From NCBI GenBank assembly GCA_964342155.1, contig CAYFEQ010000001.1, positions 1 to 64,000 on the forward strand: a DNA stretch of 64,000 nucleotides, read 5' to 3'. The stretch comes from GCA-2701705 sp964342155 (GTDB lineage: Bacteria; Pseudomonadota; Gammaproteobacteria; GCA-002705445; GCA-002716945). The notes below the pieces were generated by a model. It was not told the origin of the DNA. It worked only from the letters and a program-made list of their open reading frames with translations, and searched no databases. This document shows positions 28,519 to 38,279 of the stretch, piece by piece (the stretch's first letter is position 1; every line of letters starts with the position of its first letter). The translations under genes and the position numbers were made by a program.

Positions 28519-29301
28519 ATGAATAAAATAAGTGGAACAATTATTACCTTAAATAATGAAACTCAAATAGAAACCTGCATCCTATCACTTAAATCTATTT
28601 GTGATGAGATTATTGTAGTAGATTCGCTCAGTTTTGATAGTACCAGAGATATTGCAAAGAAACTTGGAGCCCAAGTCATAGAGCAAGATTTTCTTGGGGA
28701 TGGACCTCAAAAAACATTCGCATCAACCTTTGCAAAAAATAATTGGGTATTTAGTTTAGATGCTGATGAAAAATTAGAAGACGACTTAGTTAAGTTTGTT
28801 AAGAGTTTAGACTTAAAAAATAGTAAGTATGATGGATATTCATTTCGTAGAAGAAACTTTGCAGGCAAAAGATGGATAAAGGCTGCTGGGTTTTACCCTG
28901 ACAGAGTAGTTCGTTTATATAATAGGAAACTAACAAATTACCATGACCGCACATCACACTCATTTGTATCTGTAAAAAATGAATTTGAATCTGATTGTCA
29001 TATAACTCATCACACTTATTCTTCCTACACTGAGTGGGTTGAAAAAATAAATTTTTACAGTACTCAAAGTGCCAAGACACTTCATTCTCAGGGTGTGAAA
29101 CCATCAAATATACGGCCAGTCACGCACTCAATTTTTGCTTTATTAAAAAAACTTTTTATAAAAGGTGGAATTTTTCAGGGTATAGATGGGTTTACTGTTG
29201 CCATAACAACTATGTTCAATACTTACATGAAGTATATAAAGTTGAATGAACTTTATGATAATAAGAAAAACCCAAATGATCACTTCCCGAAAAAAAATTA
29301 A
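28519..29301 (+). CDS. Family 2 glycosyltransferase, WaaE/KdtX-like
   Basis: GT-A enzyme of 260 residues. SGTIITLNNETQIETCILSLKS and FSLDADEKLEDDL (DxD motif) followed by RRRNFAGKRWIKAAGFYPDRVVRLY fit the beta-1,4-glucosyltransferase (WaaE-like) subfamily that modifies heptose in LPS cores. Its end touches the convergent transferase gene at 29298. Confidence 0.87.
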   Translation: MNKISGTIITLNNETQIETCILSLKSICDEIIVVDSLSFDSTRDIAKKLGAQVIEQDFLGDGPQKTFASTFAKNNWVFSLDADEKLEDDLVKFVKSLDLKNSKYDGYSFRRRNFAGKRWIKAAGFYPDRVVRLYNRKLTNYHDRTSHSFVSVKNEFESDCHITHHTYSSYTEWVEKINFYSTQSAKTLHSQGVKPSNIRPVTHSIFALLKKLFIKGGIFQGIDGFTVAITTMFNTYMKYIKLNELYDNKKNPNDHFPKKN

Positions 29302-29879
29302 ATAGAAAGTAAGTCATGCTTTGTGTCAATGTCTTTAAGGGTTTGTAATACTTTATAGCTTTCTCCAACTGACTCTAAAGTATTTTGAATGGATAAAAAA
29401 TCATTATTTTTAACTAAGTCTAATGAAATATTATTAGATGATTTTGATCCAAATAAATAAAAACCACCGTCTCTAGAAGGACCTAAAACATAATTACTCT
29501 CGTTTAAAAACTCAATTGCATCTTGAATAATACTTTTATTTAATGATGGTATATCAGAACCAATTAATATAATGTTTTCAAATTTTTTTGATTCAGAAAT
29601 TATGCAGCTCTGCATTCTCTCATTAAGTGTATTTCCAATTTGATTAGCTAAATTTATTTTAAAATTTAAAAAGATCTTATTAAAAAAAACATGATGATGA
29701 TTTGGATAGACCCATAAGCTAATAGAAGTGTTTTTTATGCCTTCTGTTTCATTTAGGATATTAAATATCATATATTTGGTTAGAAAAACCCTTTCATCTT
29801 GAGTCAATAAATTATTTAGTCGACTTTTAGGATTACCGGTATACGGGCATTTTGTTAATATATTAATAGAAGTTTTCAT
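29298..29879 (-). CDS. TIGR04282-type glycosyltransferase (DUF2064, arsenosugar set)
   Basis: A 193-residue transferase-like protein. TKCPYTGNPKSRL, IGSDIPSLNKSII and LGPSRDGGFYLFG match the family first called rSAM/selenodomain-associated transferase 1. Known members accompany arsS and are assigned to arsenosugar biosynthesis. It starts at the end of the TIGR04283-like gene, so arsS and both transferases form one operon. Confidence 0.82.
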   Translation of the reverse strand: MKTSINILTKCPYTGNPKSRLNNLLTQDERVFLTKYMIFNILNETEGIKNTSISLWVYPNHHHVFFNKIFLNFKINLANQIGNTLNERMQSCIISESKKFENIILIGSDIPSLNKSIIQDAIEFLNESNYVLGPSRDGGFYLFGSKSSNNISLDLVKNNDFLSIQNTLESVGESYKVLQTLKDIDTKHDLLSI

Positions 29880-30544
29880 TAATAATATTTATGGAGAATT
29901 TTCGCACTTAGGCCAAGACTATATAGAATCCTAAATAGTCTCATTTTTAAGACGGTTAAATAGAAGCCGTCTTTTTCCCATTTCCTAGCTGACGTAATTA
30001 TTTTTGATTTTATAATTAGTGGTTCAGAAATTTCTTTTAGTAATTTACATACTTCTAAGTCTTCCATTAGTTCTATATCTGGGAAGCCATTAATTCTTTT
30101 AAAAATTTCATTTTTCATAAAAATTCCTTGGTCTCCAGTTGCACAGTTAAAAAAGTATGATCTTAAATTTATACATTTCTCCAATAGCTTATATTTTATA
30201 GAGTTTTGAGATAAACCTAGAGAAAAGAAACCCCAGTGAAAATCAGTTTTATTATTTTCTAATTCAATTATATTTTTTTCAGATATATATGTATCTGCAT
30301 GTAAAAATAATAGGATGTCTCCTTTTGCAATATCTCCACCAGCATTAAGTTGAGATGCACGCTTCGGTTCAATGATAACTAACTTATCAACTAAGTTTCT
30401 TATTAGTGAGCATGTATCATCTTGACTTTTTCCATCAATAATAATAATTTCACAAAGTCCTTGATTTCTAATTCTTTGAAGATTTTGAACATTATTGAGA
30501 ATCAGTTCTGATTCATTGAGAGTAGGTATAATTATAGAAATCAT
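29879..30544 (-). CDS. TIGR04283-type family 2 glycosyltransferase (arsenosugar set)
   Basis: A 221-residue GT2 protein. IIIPTLNESELI at the start, EPKRASQLNAGGDIAKGDILLFLHADT and CATGDQGIFMKNEIF are typical of the rSAM/selenodomain-associated transferase 2 family, a partner of arsS. It lies 10 bp downstream of arsS. The substrate in this organism is inferred only from the family. Confidence 0.85.
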   Translation of the reverse strand: MISIIIPTLNESELILNNVQNLQRIRNQGLCEIIIIDGKSQDDTCSLIRNLVDKLVIIEPKRASQLNAGGDIAKGDILLFLHADTYISEKNIIELENNKTDFHWGFFSLGLSQNSIKYKLLEKCINLRSYFFNCATGDQGIFMKNEIFKRINGFPDIELMEDLEVCKLLKEISEPLIIKSKIITSARKWEKDGFYLTVLKMRLFRILYSLGLSAKILHKYY

Positions 30545-30554
30545 AGAAAAAATT

Positions 30555-31508
30555 TTAGGTTAATGTTCCAGTACAACTGCTTCCACTTCCAGCGGTACAT
30601 CCATAACAATGATCAGCAACATTTATTTTTTGTCCATCCAAAACACCTTCATTAAGCGTGCTTATATGTTTCTTTTTATTTTTTGTTAATCCAATGTTTA
30701 ACATTTGATTAAAATCACAATCATATAAATAACCTTGGTAATCTACGCTAAGTAGTTTTTTGCACATAACGTTATTTAGGGCTGCATGTGAAAATGATTT
30801 TTTTAGTAAAGACATATATTCTTTAAAAACACCTTTGGAGATTAAAGTACTCCCAAATCTAGCAATAGGCATGTTAGTAATAGTATATAATTTATTAAAA
30901 TGGATTCCATATTTTTGATTTAACTTTTCTTTATACTGTGATTCTAATTCAGATTGTTTGGGAGGAAGCTGTGTACCTTGGGGGTTAAAAACTAAATTCA
31001 ATAATAAATCTTTTTTAGTACCGTAGCCTAAACTATTTAAAATTTTTAAAGCTTCTATGCTCTGTTTAAAAACTCCTTTACCTCTCTGATTATCGACATT
31101 TTCTTCTTGATAACATGGTAATGAAGCAATAATTTCAATATTATTTTCTGCTAAATAATTAGCTAATTTTTGATTTTTTAATTCTAGTAATATGGTTAGA
31201 TTGCACCTATCTATTACATGACAATTTAATTTCTTTGCGTTATTAACTAAGAATTTAAAATGTGGATTTAGTTCTGGGGCACCTCCTGTAATATCTATAA
31301 TTTTTATTTTATTTGCTTTTATAAACTTAAGTATTTCTTTCATGGTCTGAATGCTCATCATTTCCTTTCTTTTAGGTCCAGCATTAACATGACAGTGAAT
31401 ACAGCTTTGATTGCATTTATATCCTAGATTAATCTGCAAAGTATCTAGTTTTCCCCTGTAAATATCAGGGAATTCAGTTTCTTGTATTAATGGGTAAATC
31501 TCATGCAT
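30555..31508 (-). CDS. arsS: Arsenosugar biosynthesis radical SAM protein ArsS
   Basis: Radical SAM enzyme that transfers a deoxyadenosyl group to dimethylarsinous acid in arsenosugar synthesis. The cluster motif CNQSCIHC (Cx3Cx2C) follows an N-terminal YRGKLDTLQINLGYK segment. The C-terminal YDCDFNQMLN and HCYGCTAGSGSSC cysteine motifs are typical of ArsS (DUF3641). I start at ATG 31508; an ATG at 31580 would overlap the divergent tldD. No arsM methyltransferase is in the window. Confidence 0.88.
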   Translation of the reverse strand: MHEIYPLIQETEFPDIYRGKLDTLQINLGYKCNQSCIHCHVNAGPKRKEMMSIQTMKEILKFIKANKIKIIDITGGAPELNPHFKFLVNNAKKLNCHVIDRCNLTILLELKNQKLANYLAENNIEIIASLPCYQEENVDNQRGKGVFKQSIEALKILNSLGYGTKKDLLLNLVFNPQGTQLPPKQSELESQYKEKLNQKYGIHFNKLYTITNMPIARFGSTLISKGVFKEYMSLLKKSFSHAALNNVMCKKLLSVDYQGYLYDCDFNQMLNIGLTKNKKKHISTLNEGVLDGQKINVADHCYGCTAGSGSSCTGTLT

Positions 31509-31547
31509 CAGTATCTTTTGGATGTTACAATAATGATTTATATCTTT

Positions 31548-32984
31548 ATGAGAGACGATTTTTTTAAGAAAGTCAAACAACTAATACCAAACGTTGATTA
31601 TTGTTCGTTCAGATTTGTCAACAAGTATACCAATGTAATTTCCGTTACTCGCGGAATTACTGAACCGGTTAAAATCTTGGAAGATAATGGCGTCATGATT
31701 ACAGTATTCAATAATGGCGGAATAGGTTACGGTGCAACATCTAATCTAACGGAGGCCGGAATATCAGATGCATTGGGAAAAGCTATGGAATGGTCTTCAT
31801 TTTCAAAAGATAAAGTTACCTATTATCCAGATATATCCCCACTGAAAAAGCATGATGGTGATTATTTTACAAATGAAAAAGAATTATGGGCTCAAATTTC
31901 AACTAAAGATAAAATAGATTTCTTAAAAAATATAAATCAAGAATTGAAATGCAGCCCTTCTATTTCTAATTGGGCTGCAAGTCTAAGATATAACAAGATT
32001 GAAACATTTTTCATGGACTCGAATGACTCACATATCAGACAGAGAATTTCCTATTTGTTACCACAAGTACTTGTTTCAGCAGAATATAAAAAACAAACAC
32101 AAACAAGAACTTTTGGTGGACATGCGCATGCAAGGCAAATTGGTTATGATTTTCTTGATGATATAAAATTTTCTGAAAAATCATCTAATCTTGCAAATGA
32201 AGCGATTGAATTATCTCGTGCCCCTAATTGTCCAGATAAAAAAACTAAAATTGTAATTTCACCTGATCAAATGATTCTTCAAATACATGAATCAATTGGT
32301 CACCCTCTTGAACTTGATAGAATATTGGGCGATGAAAGAAATTATGCTGGTTCTAGTTTTGTAAAACTTGACATGTTTGGAAAATATAAATATGGATCGG
32401 AGTTATTAAACGTTACATTTGATCCAACACTACCAACTGAATTAGCGACATATAATTTTGATGATGATGCAACAACAGCTTCAAAAGAGTTTTTGATTAA
32501 GGATGGTATTTTATTAAGACCAATAGGTGGATTTTTCTCTGGCCAGAGAGCAGATGTTGATACTGTTGCTTGTTCTAGGGCTTCTAATTGGAATAGACCT
32601 ACAATTGATAGAATGGGAAATATTAATTTGGAACCAGGAAAGTCAAGCTTTGATGAATTAATATCGTCTGTTGAAGATGGTATTTTTGTTGAAACAAATA
32701 ATTCCTGGTCTATTGATGATTACAGAAGCAAGTTCCAATTTGGCTGTGAAAAAGGAACCCTAATTAAAGATGGAAAATTAACAAATATTGTTAAAAATCC
32801 AAATTACAGAGGAATAACCCAACATTTTTGGCAAGATCTTATTAAAGTTGGAAATGGAGATACGCGTAAAACTTTGGGAACGGCGAATTGCGGAAAGGGT
32901 GAACCAAACCAAAGTATTTTTGTTGGTCATTCAACACCTGCATGTCTATTTAAAAATGTCGAAATATTTGGCGGCATTAAATGA
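31548..32984 (+). CDS. tldD: TldD-family metalloprotease subunit
   Basis: Large subunit of a TldD/TldE-type zinc protease. The metal-binding motif HESIGHP (HExxxH) is in the middle, and the conserved FDDDATTASKEFLIKDG and SRASNWNRPTIDRMGN segments follow. I choose the ATG at 31548, since earlier starts (31503) run into arsS. The gene ends with a 4-bp overlap with the PmbA partner. Such pairs process peptides, including radical-SAM-modified RiPPs; here the target is unknown. Confidence 0.85.
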   Translation: MRDDFFKKVKQLIPNVDYCSFRFVNKYTNVISVTRGITEPVKILEDNGVMITVFNNGGIGYGATSNLTEAGISDALGKAMEWSSFSKDKVTYYPDISPLKKHDGDYFTNEKELWAQISTKDKIDFLKNINQELKCSPSISNWAASLRYNKIETFFMDSNDSHIRQRISYLLPQVLVSAEYKKQTQTRTFGGHAHARQIGYDFLDDIKFSEKSSNLANEAIELSRAPNCPDKKTKIVISPDQMILQIHESIGHPLELDRILGDERNYAGSSFVKLDMFGKYKYGSELLNVTFDPTLPTELATYNFDDDATTASKEFLIKDGILLRPIGGFFSGQRADVDTVACSRASNWNRPTIDRMGNINLEPGKSSFDELISSVEDGIFVETNNSWSIDDYRSKFQFGCEKGTLIKDGKLTNIVKNPNYRGITQHFWQDLIKVGNGDTRKTLGTANCGKGEPNQSIFVGHSTPACLFKNVEIFGGIK

Positions 32985-34303
32985 AAGATTATTTCCTTAG
33001 CCTTTCAAAGTTGTTATTTAGTTTAATTGAAGATAATGAGTTATTAATATTGAATTTTGATGCCGAGGTGGGCGATTATATAAGATTCAACCATTCGAAG
33101 ATTAGGCAAGTTGGCAATGTTAAACAAATAACATTAACACTTGATTTCATAAAAAAGAGAACAACCATAACTTCAACAATGAGACTTAATGGTGATTTGA
33201 AAAAAGATGCTAAACTTGTTGAAGATGCCCTAAATTTCTTAAAAAGAGAGCTATCAGAATTACCGCCAGACCCGTATTTAATGTATGCAAAAGAAAAAAA
33301 CTCTACAGAAAAATTAAGTAGAAATGAAAATATAAATAATAAAGACATAGCTGAGAGAATAATAGAGAGCTTCTCAAGTCTAGATATGGTAGGAATTTTA
33401 TCTTCAGGTTACATTTACAGGGGGTTTTCTAACTCTCTTGGTCAAACTAATTGGCATGAAAACGATTCATTCAACTTTGATTGGTCAATTTACACAAAAT
33501 CTGGAAAAGCAGTGAAACAAAATTACTCAGATTTACAATGGAATCAAGATACTTTTCGGCAAATACTTGACGAAGGAAAACAAAAACTTATTGCTTTAGG
33601 AAATGACGAAATAAAACTTAAACCAGATGATTATAAAGTTTATCTATCTCCACATGCATTGAATGAGATTATTGAGATGCTATGTTGGGGTGGATTTAGT
33701 TATAAGGCACATAAGATAGGTACAAGCCCATTACATTTAATGAGTAAAGGAGAAACTAAACTTCATAAAACAGTCCATATATCTGAAAATTTAACTAAAG
33801 GTATAAGCCCAAACTTTCATAGAGATGGTTTCATAAAACCAAATGATACAGAATTGATAGTAAATGGAGATTATAAAAAATCATTAATTTCTCCTCGCTC
33901 TGGCCAAGAATATTCAATAAAGCATAATGGAGCAGAATATCATGAAACTCCTGTAGCTATTGATATGAAGGCTGGCAAAATAAAACATGACGAAATTCTA
34001 AAGACACTCGCTGATGGTATCTATATCAGTAATTTATGGTATTTAAATTTTTCAGACAGAAATAAGGCACGCATAACTGGTCTGACAAGGTTTGGTTGTT
34101 TTAAGGTACAAGGTGGTGAATATCTCGGACCTATTAATACAATGAGATTTGATGAAACTGTTTATAACATTTTGGGAGAAAATCTTCTAGGATTAACTAA
34201 TACTCAACAATTAATGATGGATTGTAGTACCTATGATGAAAGATCAACTTTTAGTTCTTCTTTACCTGGAGCATTAGTTGATGGATTTAAGATGACATTA
34301 TAA
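32981..34303 (+). CDS. PmbA/TldE-family protease subunit
   Basis: Partner of the upstream TldD. At 440 residues it has the modulator-of-gyrase fold and lacks an HExxxH metal motif, as in TldE/PmbA. VYLSPHALNEIIEMLCWGGFSY and DGIYISNLWYLNFSDRNKARITGLTRFG fit the family C-terminal region. It overlaps tldD by 4 bp, so the two are translated together. The next gene (gltX) starts 2 bp later. Confidence 0.83.
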   Translation: MKDYFLSLSKLLFSLIEDNELLILNFDAEVGDYIRFNHSKIRQVGNVKQITLTLDFIKKRTTITSTMRLNGDLKKDAKLVEDALNFLKRELSELPPDPYLMYAKEKNSTEKLSRNENINNKDIAERIIESFSSLDMVGILSSGYIYRGFSNSLGQTNWHENDSFNFDWSIYTKSGKAVKQNYSDLQWNQDTFRQILDEGKQKLIALGNDEIKLKPDDYKVYLSPHALNEIIEMLCWGGFSYKAHKIGTSPLHLMSKGETKLHKTVHISENLTKGISPNFHRDGFIKPNDTELIVNGDYKKSLISPRSGQEYSIKHNGAEYHETPVAIDMKAGKIKHDEILKTLADGIYISNLWYLNFSDRNKARITGLTRFGCFKVQGGEYLGPINTMRFDETVYNILGENLLGLTNTQQLMMDCSTYDERSTFSSSLPGALVDGFKMTL

Positions 34304-34305
34304 TT

Positions 34306-35655
34306 ATGGTTAAAACTAGATTTGCACCCAGTCCGACAGGATGGCTTCATATAGGTGGAGTTAGAACAGCATTATTTTCTTGGTTATTTTCGAAGAGTCA
34401 AAATGGTCAATTTATTTTAAGGATTGATGATACAGATACAACCCGGAGTACAAATGAATACTCCGAGGCTATTATTTCTGCATTAAATCTGTTGGGGTTG
34501 AATCACGATAATGAAATTATATATCAATCTTCCAGATTTGATACCTACATAGAGCGCATAGAACAACTATTAAAAAACGGAGATGCTTACTATGACAAAA
34601 TACAAATTAATGAAAAAACAAAAGATACTGATTTAGAAGTACAATTTTCAAATAAATTGAATAAAGAAGGACATGTTATAAGATTCAAGAATCAAAAAGA
34701 GCACATGATCAATGTCAATGACCTTATTCATGGAGAAATAGCTTTCAAACCTGACTCTTTCCATGATGTAGTCATACTGAGATCTAATGGTGTCCCTACA
34801 TATAATTTAACATCTGTTGTTGATGATATAGATTTTGAAATCTCACATATAATTAGAGGGGACGATCATTTAAGCAATACAGCTGTTCAAATAAATCTTT
34901 TCAAGTCTTTTGAGTCACAAATACCAAGCTTTGCTCACCTGCCTATGATACACGGTAAAGATGGTAAGCGATTATCAAAACGTCATGGCGCCGTAGATAT
35001 AAAGCATTTTATTGAGGAAGGTTATCTTGGCGAAGCAATTCTTAATTATCTTGCGAGAACTGGTTGGTCTCACGGAGATAAAGAAATATTTTCTATTAAA
35101 GAACTCGTTGAGCTATTTTCTTTAGAAAGAGTCACAAAATCAGCTGCTATTTTTGATCACGATAAATTAAATTGGTTAAATCAACACTACATTAAAAATA
35201 AAGAGATAAGCGATGTTAGAAAGATGATTTTACCATATCTTGATATGCTTAACATCAAGGTAGATGATGAAAAATACCTAGAAAAAATTCTTGAGCTAGG
35301 TATTGAAAGAGAATTCAGTCTTAAAAAAATAGCAGAAAGTCTAACTTACTATTTTGTAGATGATGTAATTTATGATTTAGATGTTATAAAAAAATTCGAT
35401 AAAGAATCAGTAAACTCTATATTAGATAAATCAATAGAAAAATTTAATTTGATAACCTTTGATAATAAGGAAAACATTAGTAATGCAATGAAAGTTATAT
35501 GTGAAGAACTTGGCATGAAATTTGTCGAAGTAGGCCCAATTATCAGATTTGCTCTGACAGGAAAATTAAAAGCCCCATCAATTGATGATCTTTGTTTTGT
35601 TTTAGGTTTAAATAATACATTGAAGCGGCTTAACTCACTTAAATCCTCTATTTAG
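34306..35655 (+). CDS. gltX: Glutamyl-tRNA synthetase
   Basis: Class I synthetase charging tRNA-Glu. FAPSPTGWLHIGG contains the HIGH-type motif and KRLSKRHG the KMSKS-type motif. IIRGDDHLSNT is conserved. At 449 residues it is a little shorter than E. coli GltX (471). A tRNA-Glu gene lies about 1.1 kb downstream. Coupled to the TldD/PmbA pair by position only. Confidence 0.96.
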   Translation: MVKTRFAPSPTGWLHIGGVRTALFSWLFSKSQNGQFILRIDDTDTTRSTNEYSEAIISALNLLGLNHDNEIIYQSSRFDTYIERIEQLLKNGDAYYDKIQINEKTKDTDLEVQFSNKLNKEGHVIRFKNQKEHMINVNDLIHGEIAFKPDSFHDVVILRSNGVPTYNLTSVVDDIDFEISHIIRGDDHLSNTAVQINLFKSFESQIPSFAHLPMIHGKDGKRLSKRHGAVDIKHFIEEGYLGEAILNYLARTGWSHGDKEIFSIKELVELFSLERVTKSAAIFDHDKLNWLNQHYIKNKEISDVRKMILPYLDMLNIKVDDEKYLEKILELGIEREFSLKKIAESLTYYFVDDVIYDLDVIKKFDKESVNSILDKSIEKFNLITFDNKENISNAMKVICEELGMKFVEVGPIIRFALTGKLKAPSIDDLCFVLGLNNTLKRLNSLKSSI

Positions 35656-35681
35656 TTTTAACACATAATCTATTATAAAAA

Positions 35682-36698
35682 TTATTTTGATGGTAAGTTT
35701 TTTTTAATAAAATGAACTAGAACCTCTTCTGTAAGCCTCGCAGCTTTCGAACTATAGGTTACATATGCACCATTTTCAGTACAGCTTTTTATAAAATCAG
35801 ACCTATTTTTTAGAGAATTCAGTTTTAAACTTTCATTCAGGTTTGTAGTTTCATATGAATCATTAATTTTAAGAATACAATTTTCAGAAAAGTCAGTAAT
35901 AATAGGTTGCCACGGTATATACGCTCCTAAGTAGAATGCGTAATTATCAAAACCATGATGTGCTTTTTCTATTCCTAAGTATTTAGTGTTATGTATTACA
36001 TCTAGTTTTTCAGAAAAGCTTTTACATTGATGAGCTGGGGTTATCGAATCTTCATTACCGCTTATCAGCAGTAGTGGAGTTTCAGAAATATTCTTGTTAT
36101 TAAAATTGAACCCACAAAAAGTATATATTCCAGCTAAAAACTTAAAACTATCTTCTTCAAGGTTAAATTTTTTTAGAATCCTTTTATCCTTTAGCAGCAC
36201 AGTACCAATACCTCCTTTGGACCAGCCTACATAACCTATTTCATTAGAAATAGATGGATGTTTTTTTAATAAGTTATAGGCTGCTACAGTATCTGATATC
36301 ATCATTGGTTCAGTAATATCAATAAAGTTGTTGTCCAAAACTTTGCCTCTTGGATGAAAATGATCGATCATTAATACGGCATAACCTTCTTCAAGAAAAA
36401 GCCTTTTGTATCTATGGTGAAAACGAAATATACCTCCTGCGCCATGAGACATTATTATTGCTGGCACAGGCTCCTCTAAACTTTTTGGAAGGTAAAGGTT
36501 TGCAGGAATTATAATCTCTTCTGCCTGTTGATCTCCAAAATCATAAATATTGATACTTGCAATACAAATTGTCCCCCAATGCTCTTTGCTTGCAAAACTC
36601 TTGTCTGCTTGTCTTTCATAACAAGCATGGGATGGGTTAGACATTACAAAATATGAAATTAATAATACAAATAAAAAATAAGGCAAGACTCTTTTCAT
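35682..36698 (-). CDS. Exported alpha/beta hydrolase, dienelactone-hydrolase-like
   Basis: Secreted or periplasmic hydrolase of 338 residues with a signal peptide at the N-terminus (LPYFLFVLLISYFVM). Conserved features are IIMSHGAGGIFRFH (oxyanion region), VGWSKGGIGT (nucleophile elbow G-x-S-x-G) and a late HHGFDNYAFY segment with the catalytic His. Substrate unknown; an ester or lactone is likely. Confidence 0.8.
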   Translation of the reverse strand: MKRVLPYFLFVLLISYFVMSNPSHACYERQADKSFASKEHWGTICIASINIYDFGDQQAEEIIIPANLYLPKSLEEPVPAIIMSHGAGGIFRFHHRYKRLFLEEGYAVLMIDHFHPRGKVLDNNFIDITEPMMISDTVAAYNLLKKHPSISNEIGYVGWSKGGIGTVLLKDKRILKKFNLEEDSFKFLAGIYTFCGFNFNNKNISETPLLLISGNEDSITPAHQCKSFSEKLDVIHNTKYLGIEKAHHGFDNYAFYLGAYIPWQPIITDFSENCILKINDSYETTNLNESLKLNSLKNRSDFIKSCTENGAYVTYSSKAARLTEEVLVHFIKKNLPSK

Positions 36699-36790
36699 AC
36701 AAACTTAAAATACCGCATATTTGTTATCATTTTATTAAATTACTATGTATAATAAAAAACTTATTTATTCATTGATAATAATACTAATTG

Positions 36791-36863
<73 letters not shown>

Positions 36864-36909
36864 CTCAAACAACACATTCACACTAAAAAATTGATACAAT
36901 AACACTTTG

Positions 36910-37479
36910 ATGGAAGATAATCTCAGAAGAACAAGGCTTGCACATAAATACTGTTCGTATTGCGGTTCAACGGTTTCGATAAAAATACCTGACGGAGACA
37001 ACAAAGAAAGAGCTGTCTGTGATAAGTGTGGCAGTATATTTTATGAAAACCCAAAAATTGTTTCCGGGTGTCTACTGACTTATGATAATAAAATTCTTTT
37101 GTGCGAACGTGCTACAGAACCTCGAGCTGGATATTGGACTCTACCTGCTGGCTTTTTAGAAAATAATGAAACTATTGAAGGTGGGGCTGCTAGAGAAACT
37201 TTTGAAGAAGCTAGAGCAAAAGCAGTAGACTTAAAACCTTTTTTGCTATGTAATTTACCTCATATTAGTCAACTTTATATTATTTTTTATGGAGAACTAC
37301 TCAATGGTGAGTATTCCGCTGGACCTGAAAGTTCAGACGTAAAACTGTTCTCTCAAAAAGAGATTCCATGGAATAATCTTGCGTTTCCAGTGATAGAGAA
37401 GACAATCAGTCTGTATTATGAAGATAAAAAAAATGATACGATAGCTATACACTTTGAAACTATTACTAAAAAAACATGA
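36910..37479 (+). CDS. NUDIX hydrolase with zinc ribbon, NudC-like
   Basis: A 189-residue NUDIX hydrolase. An N-terminal zinc ribbon has CSYCGS and CDKCGS. The NUDIX box is LPAGFLENNETIEGGAARETFEEARA (catalytic REx2E2 part ARETFEEA). It resembles the NADH pyrophosphatase group but the NADH-specific tail is not obvious, so ADP-ribose or another nucleotide sugar may be the substrate. ATG at 36910 chosen; a TTG lies one codon earlier. Confidence 0.88.
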   Translation: MEDNLRRTRLAHKYCSYCGSTVSIKIPDGDNKERAVCDKCGSIFYENPKIVSGCLLTYDNKILLCERATEPRAGYWTLPAGFLENNETIEGGAARETFEEARAKAVDLKPFLLCNLPHISQLYIIFYGELLNGEYSAGPESSDVKLFSQKEIPWNNLAFPVIEKTISLYYEDKKNDTIAIHFETITKKT

Positions 37480-38279
37480 AACACACCGTAGCGACACCAT
37501 ATTTCTTTCTTATTATTTTCTTTACAACTAATATTTTTGCGCATCAAGATCAAGAAGAGAGAATAAAGTTTTGGAAAGAATATTACAATCCTCAGATGGA
37601 AGTAACTCAAGAGAAAATACCTGAAATAAAAATAACTTTACATAAAATTGGTCCCTTCTATCAATTACATACTGATGTTAAAAATTTCAAATTTACTCCT
37701 GATAGAGATATGAAAGACAACAACGCTTGGACAGGTTATGGAAAACTTTACATCAATGGTAAATTCATAACTAGAGTTTATAATAATATTATATTTCTCA
37801 AGTCTATACCTATTGGTCAAAATGAGATTAAAGTAATCCTTAGTAGTAACATGGATCATGACATAGCGATGAATAAGAAATTAATATCTGATCAGATAGA
37901 TATAAGATTTCCAGATTATAATTTTGCCGAAGCAAGAGCGCATGCGTATGATTTATTTATCATGTGTGAATTCTCTGATGAAGGTAAGGCAAGAACTCAA
38001 AAACTAGCTTCATATGGACTTAATGCTAATGAATCATCGGAATATCTCCAATGCACTCGTGACAGTAATGATGTTATTAAACCTTTCGTGAAAGAAATGA
38101 GTAAAGCGCAAAAAGCACATTTCAATATCGTTATGGAAATATTGGAAAAAAGAATTAATCTTTGGAAGTCATTTGAAAACAATCAAATTAGTCTCAGTAA
38201 AGCAAGAGACAAAAACCAGTTGTTAGAAGAAGACATTGATAAACACATGCAAGAAACAATGAGGAAAATTGAAAGATGA
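37476..38279 (+). CDS. Exported protein of unknown function
   Basis: A 267-residue protein with a signal peptide ending near IFAHQDQ (about residues 21-24). The N-terminal half contains GYGKLYINGKFITRVYNN followed by SIPIGQNEIKVIL. This resembles the beta-sandwich domain with the pattern G-x-G/A-x-L-Y-I-x-G seen in some periplasmic metal-linked proteins (inference only). The C-terminal half is helical. It overlaps the NUDIX gene by 4 bp and the small membrane gene below by 4 bp. Confidence 0.65.
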   Translation: MKHTVATPYFFLIIFFTTNIFAHQDQEERIKFWKEYYNPQMEVTQEKIPEIKITLHKIGPFYQLHTDVKNFKFTPDRDMKDNNAWTGYGKLYINGKFITRVYNNIIFLKSIPIGQNEIKVILSSNMDHDIAMNKKLISDQIDIRFPDYNFAEARAHAYDLFIMCEFSDEGKARTQKLASYGLNANESSEYLQCTRDSNDVIKPFVKEMSKAQKAHFNIVMEILEKRINLWKSFENNQISLSKARDKNQLLEEDIDKHMQETMRKIER

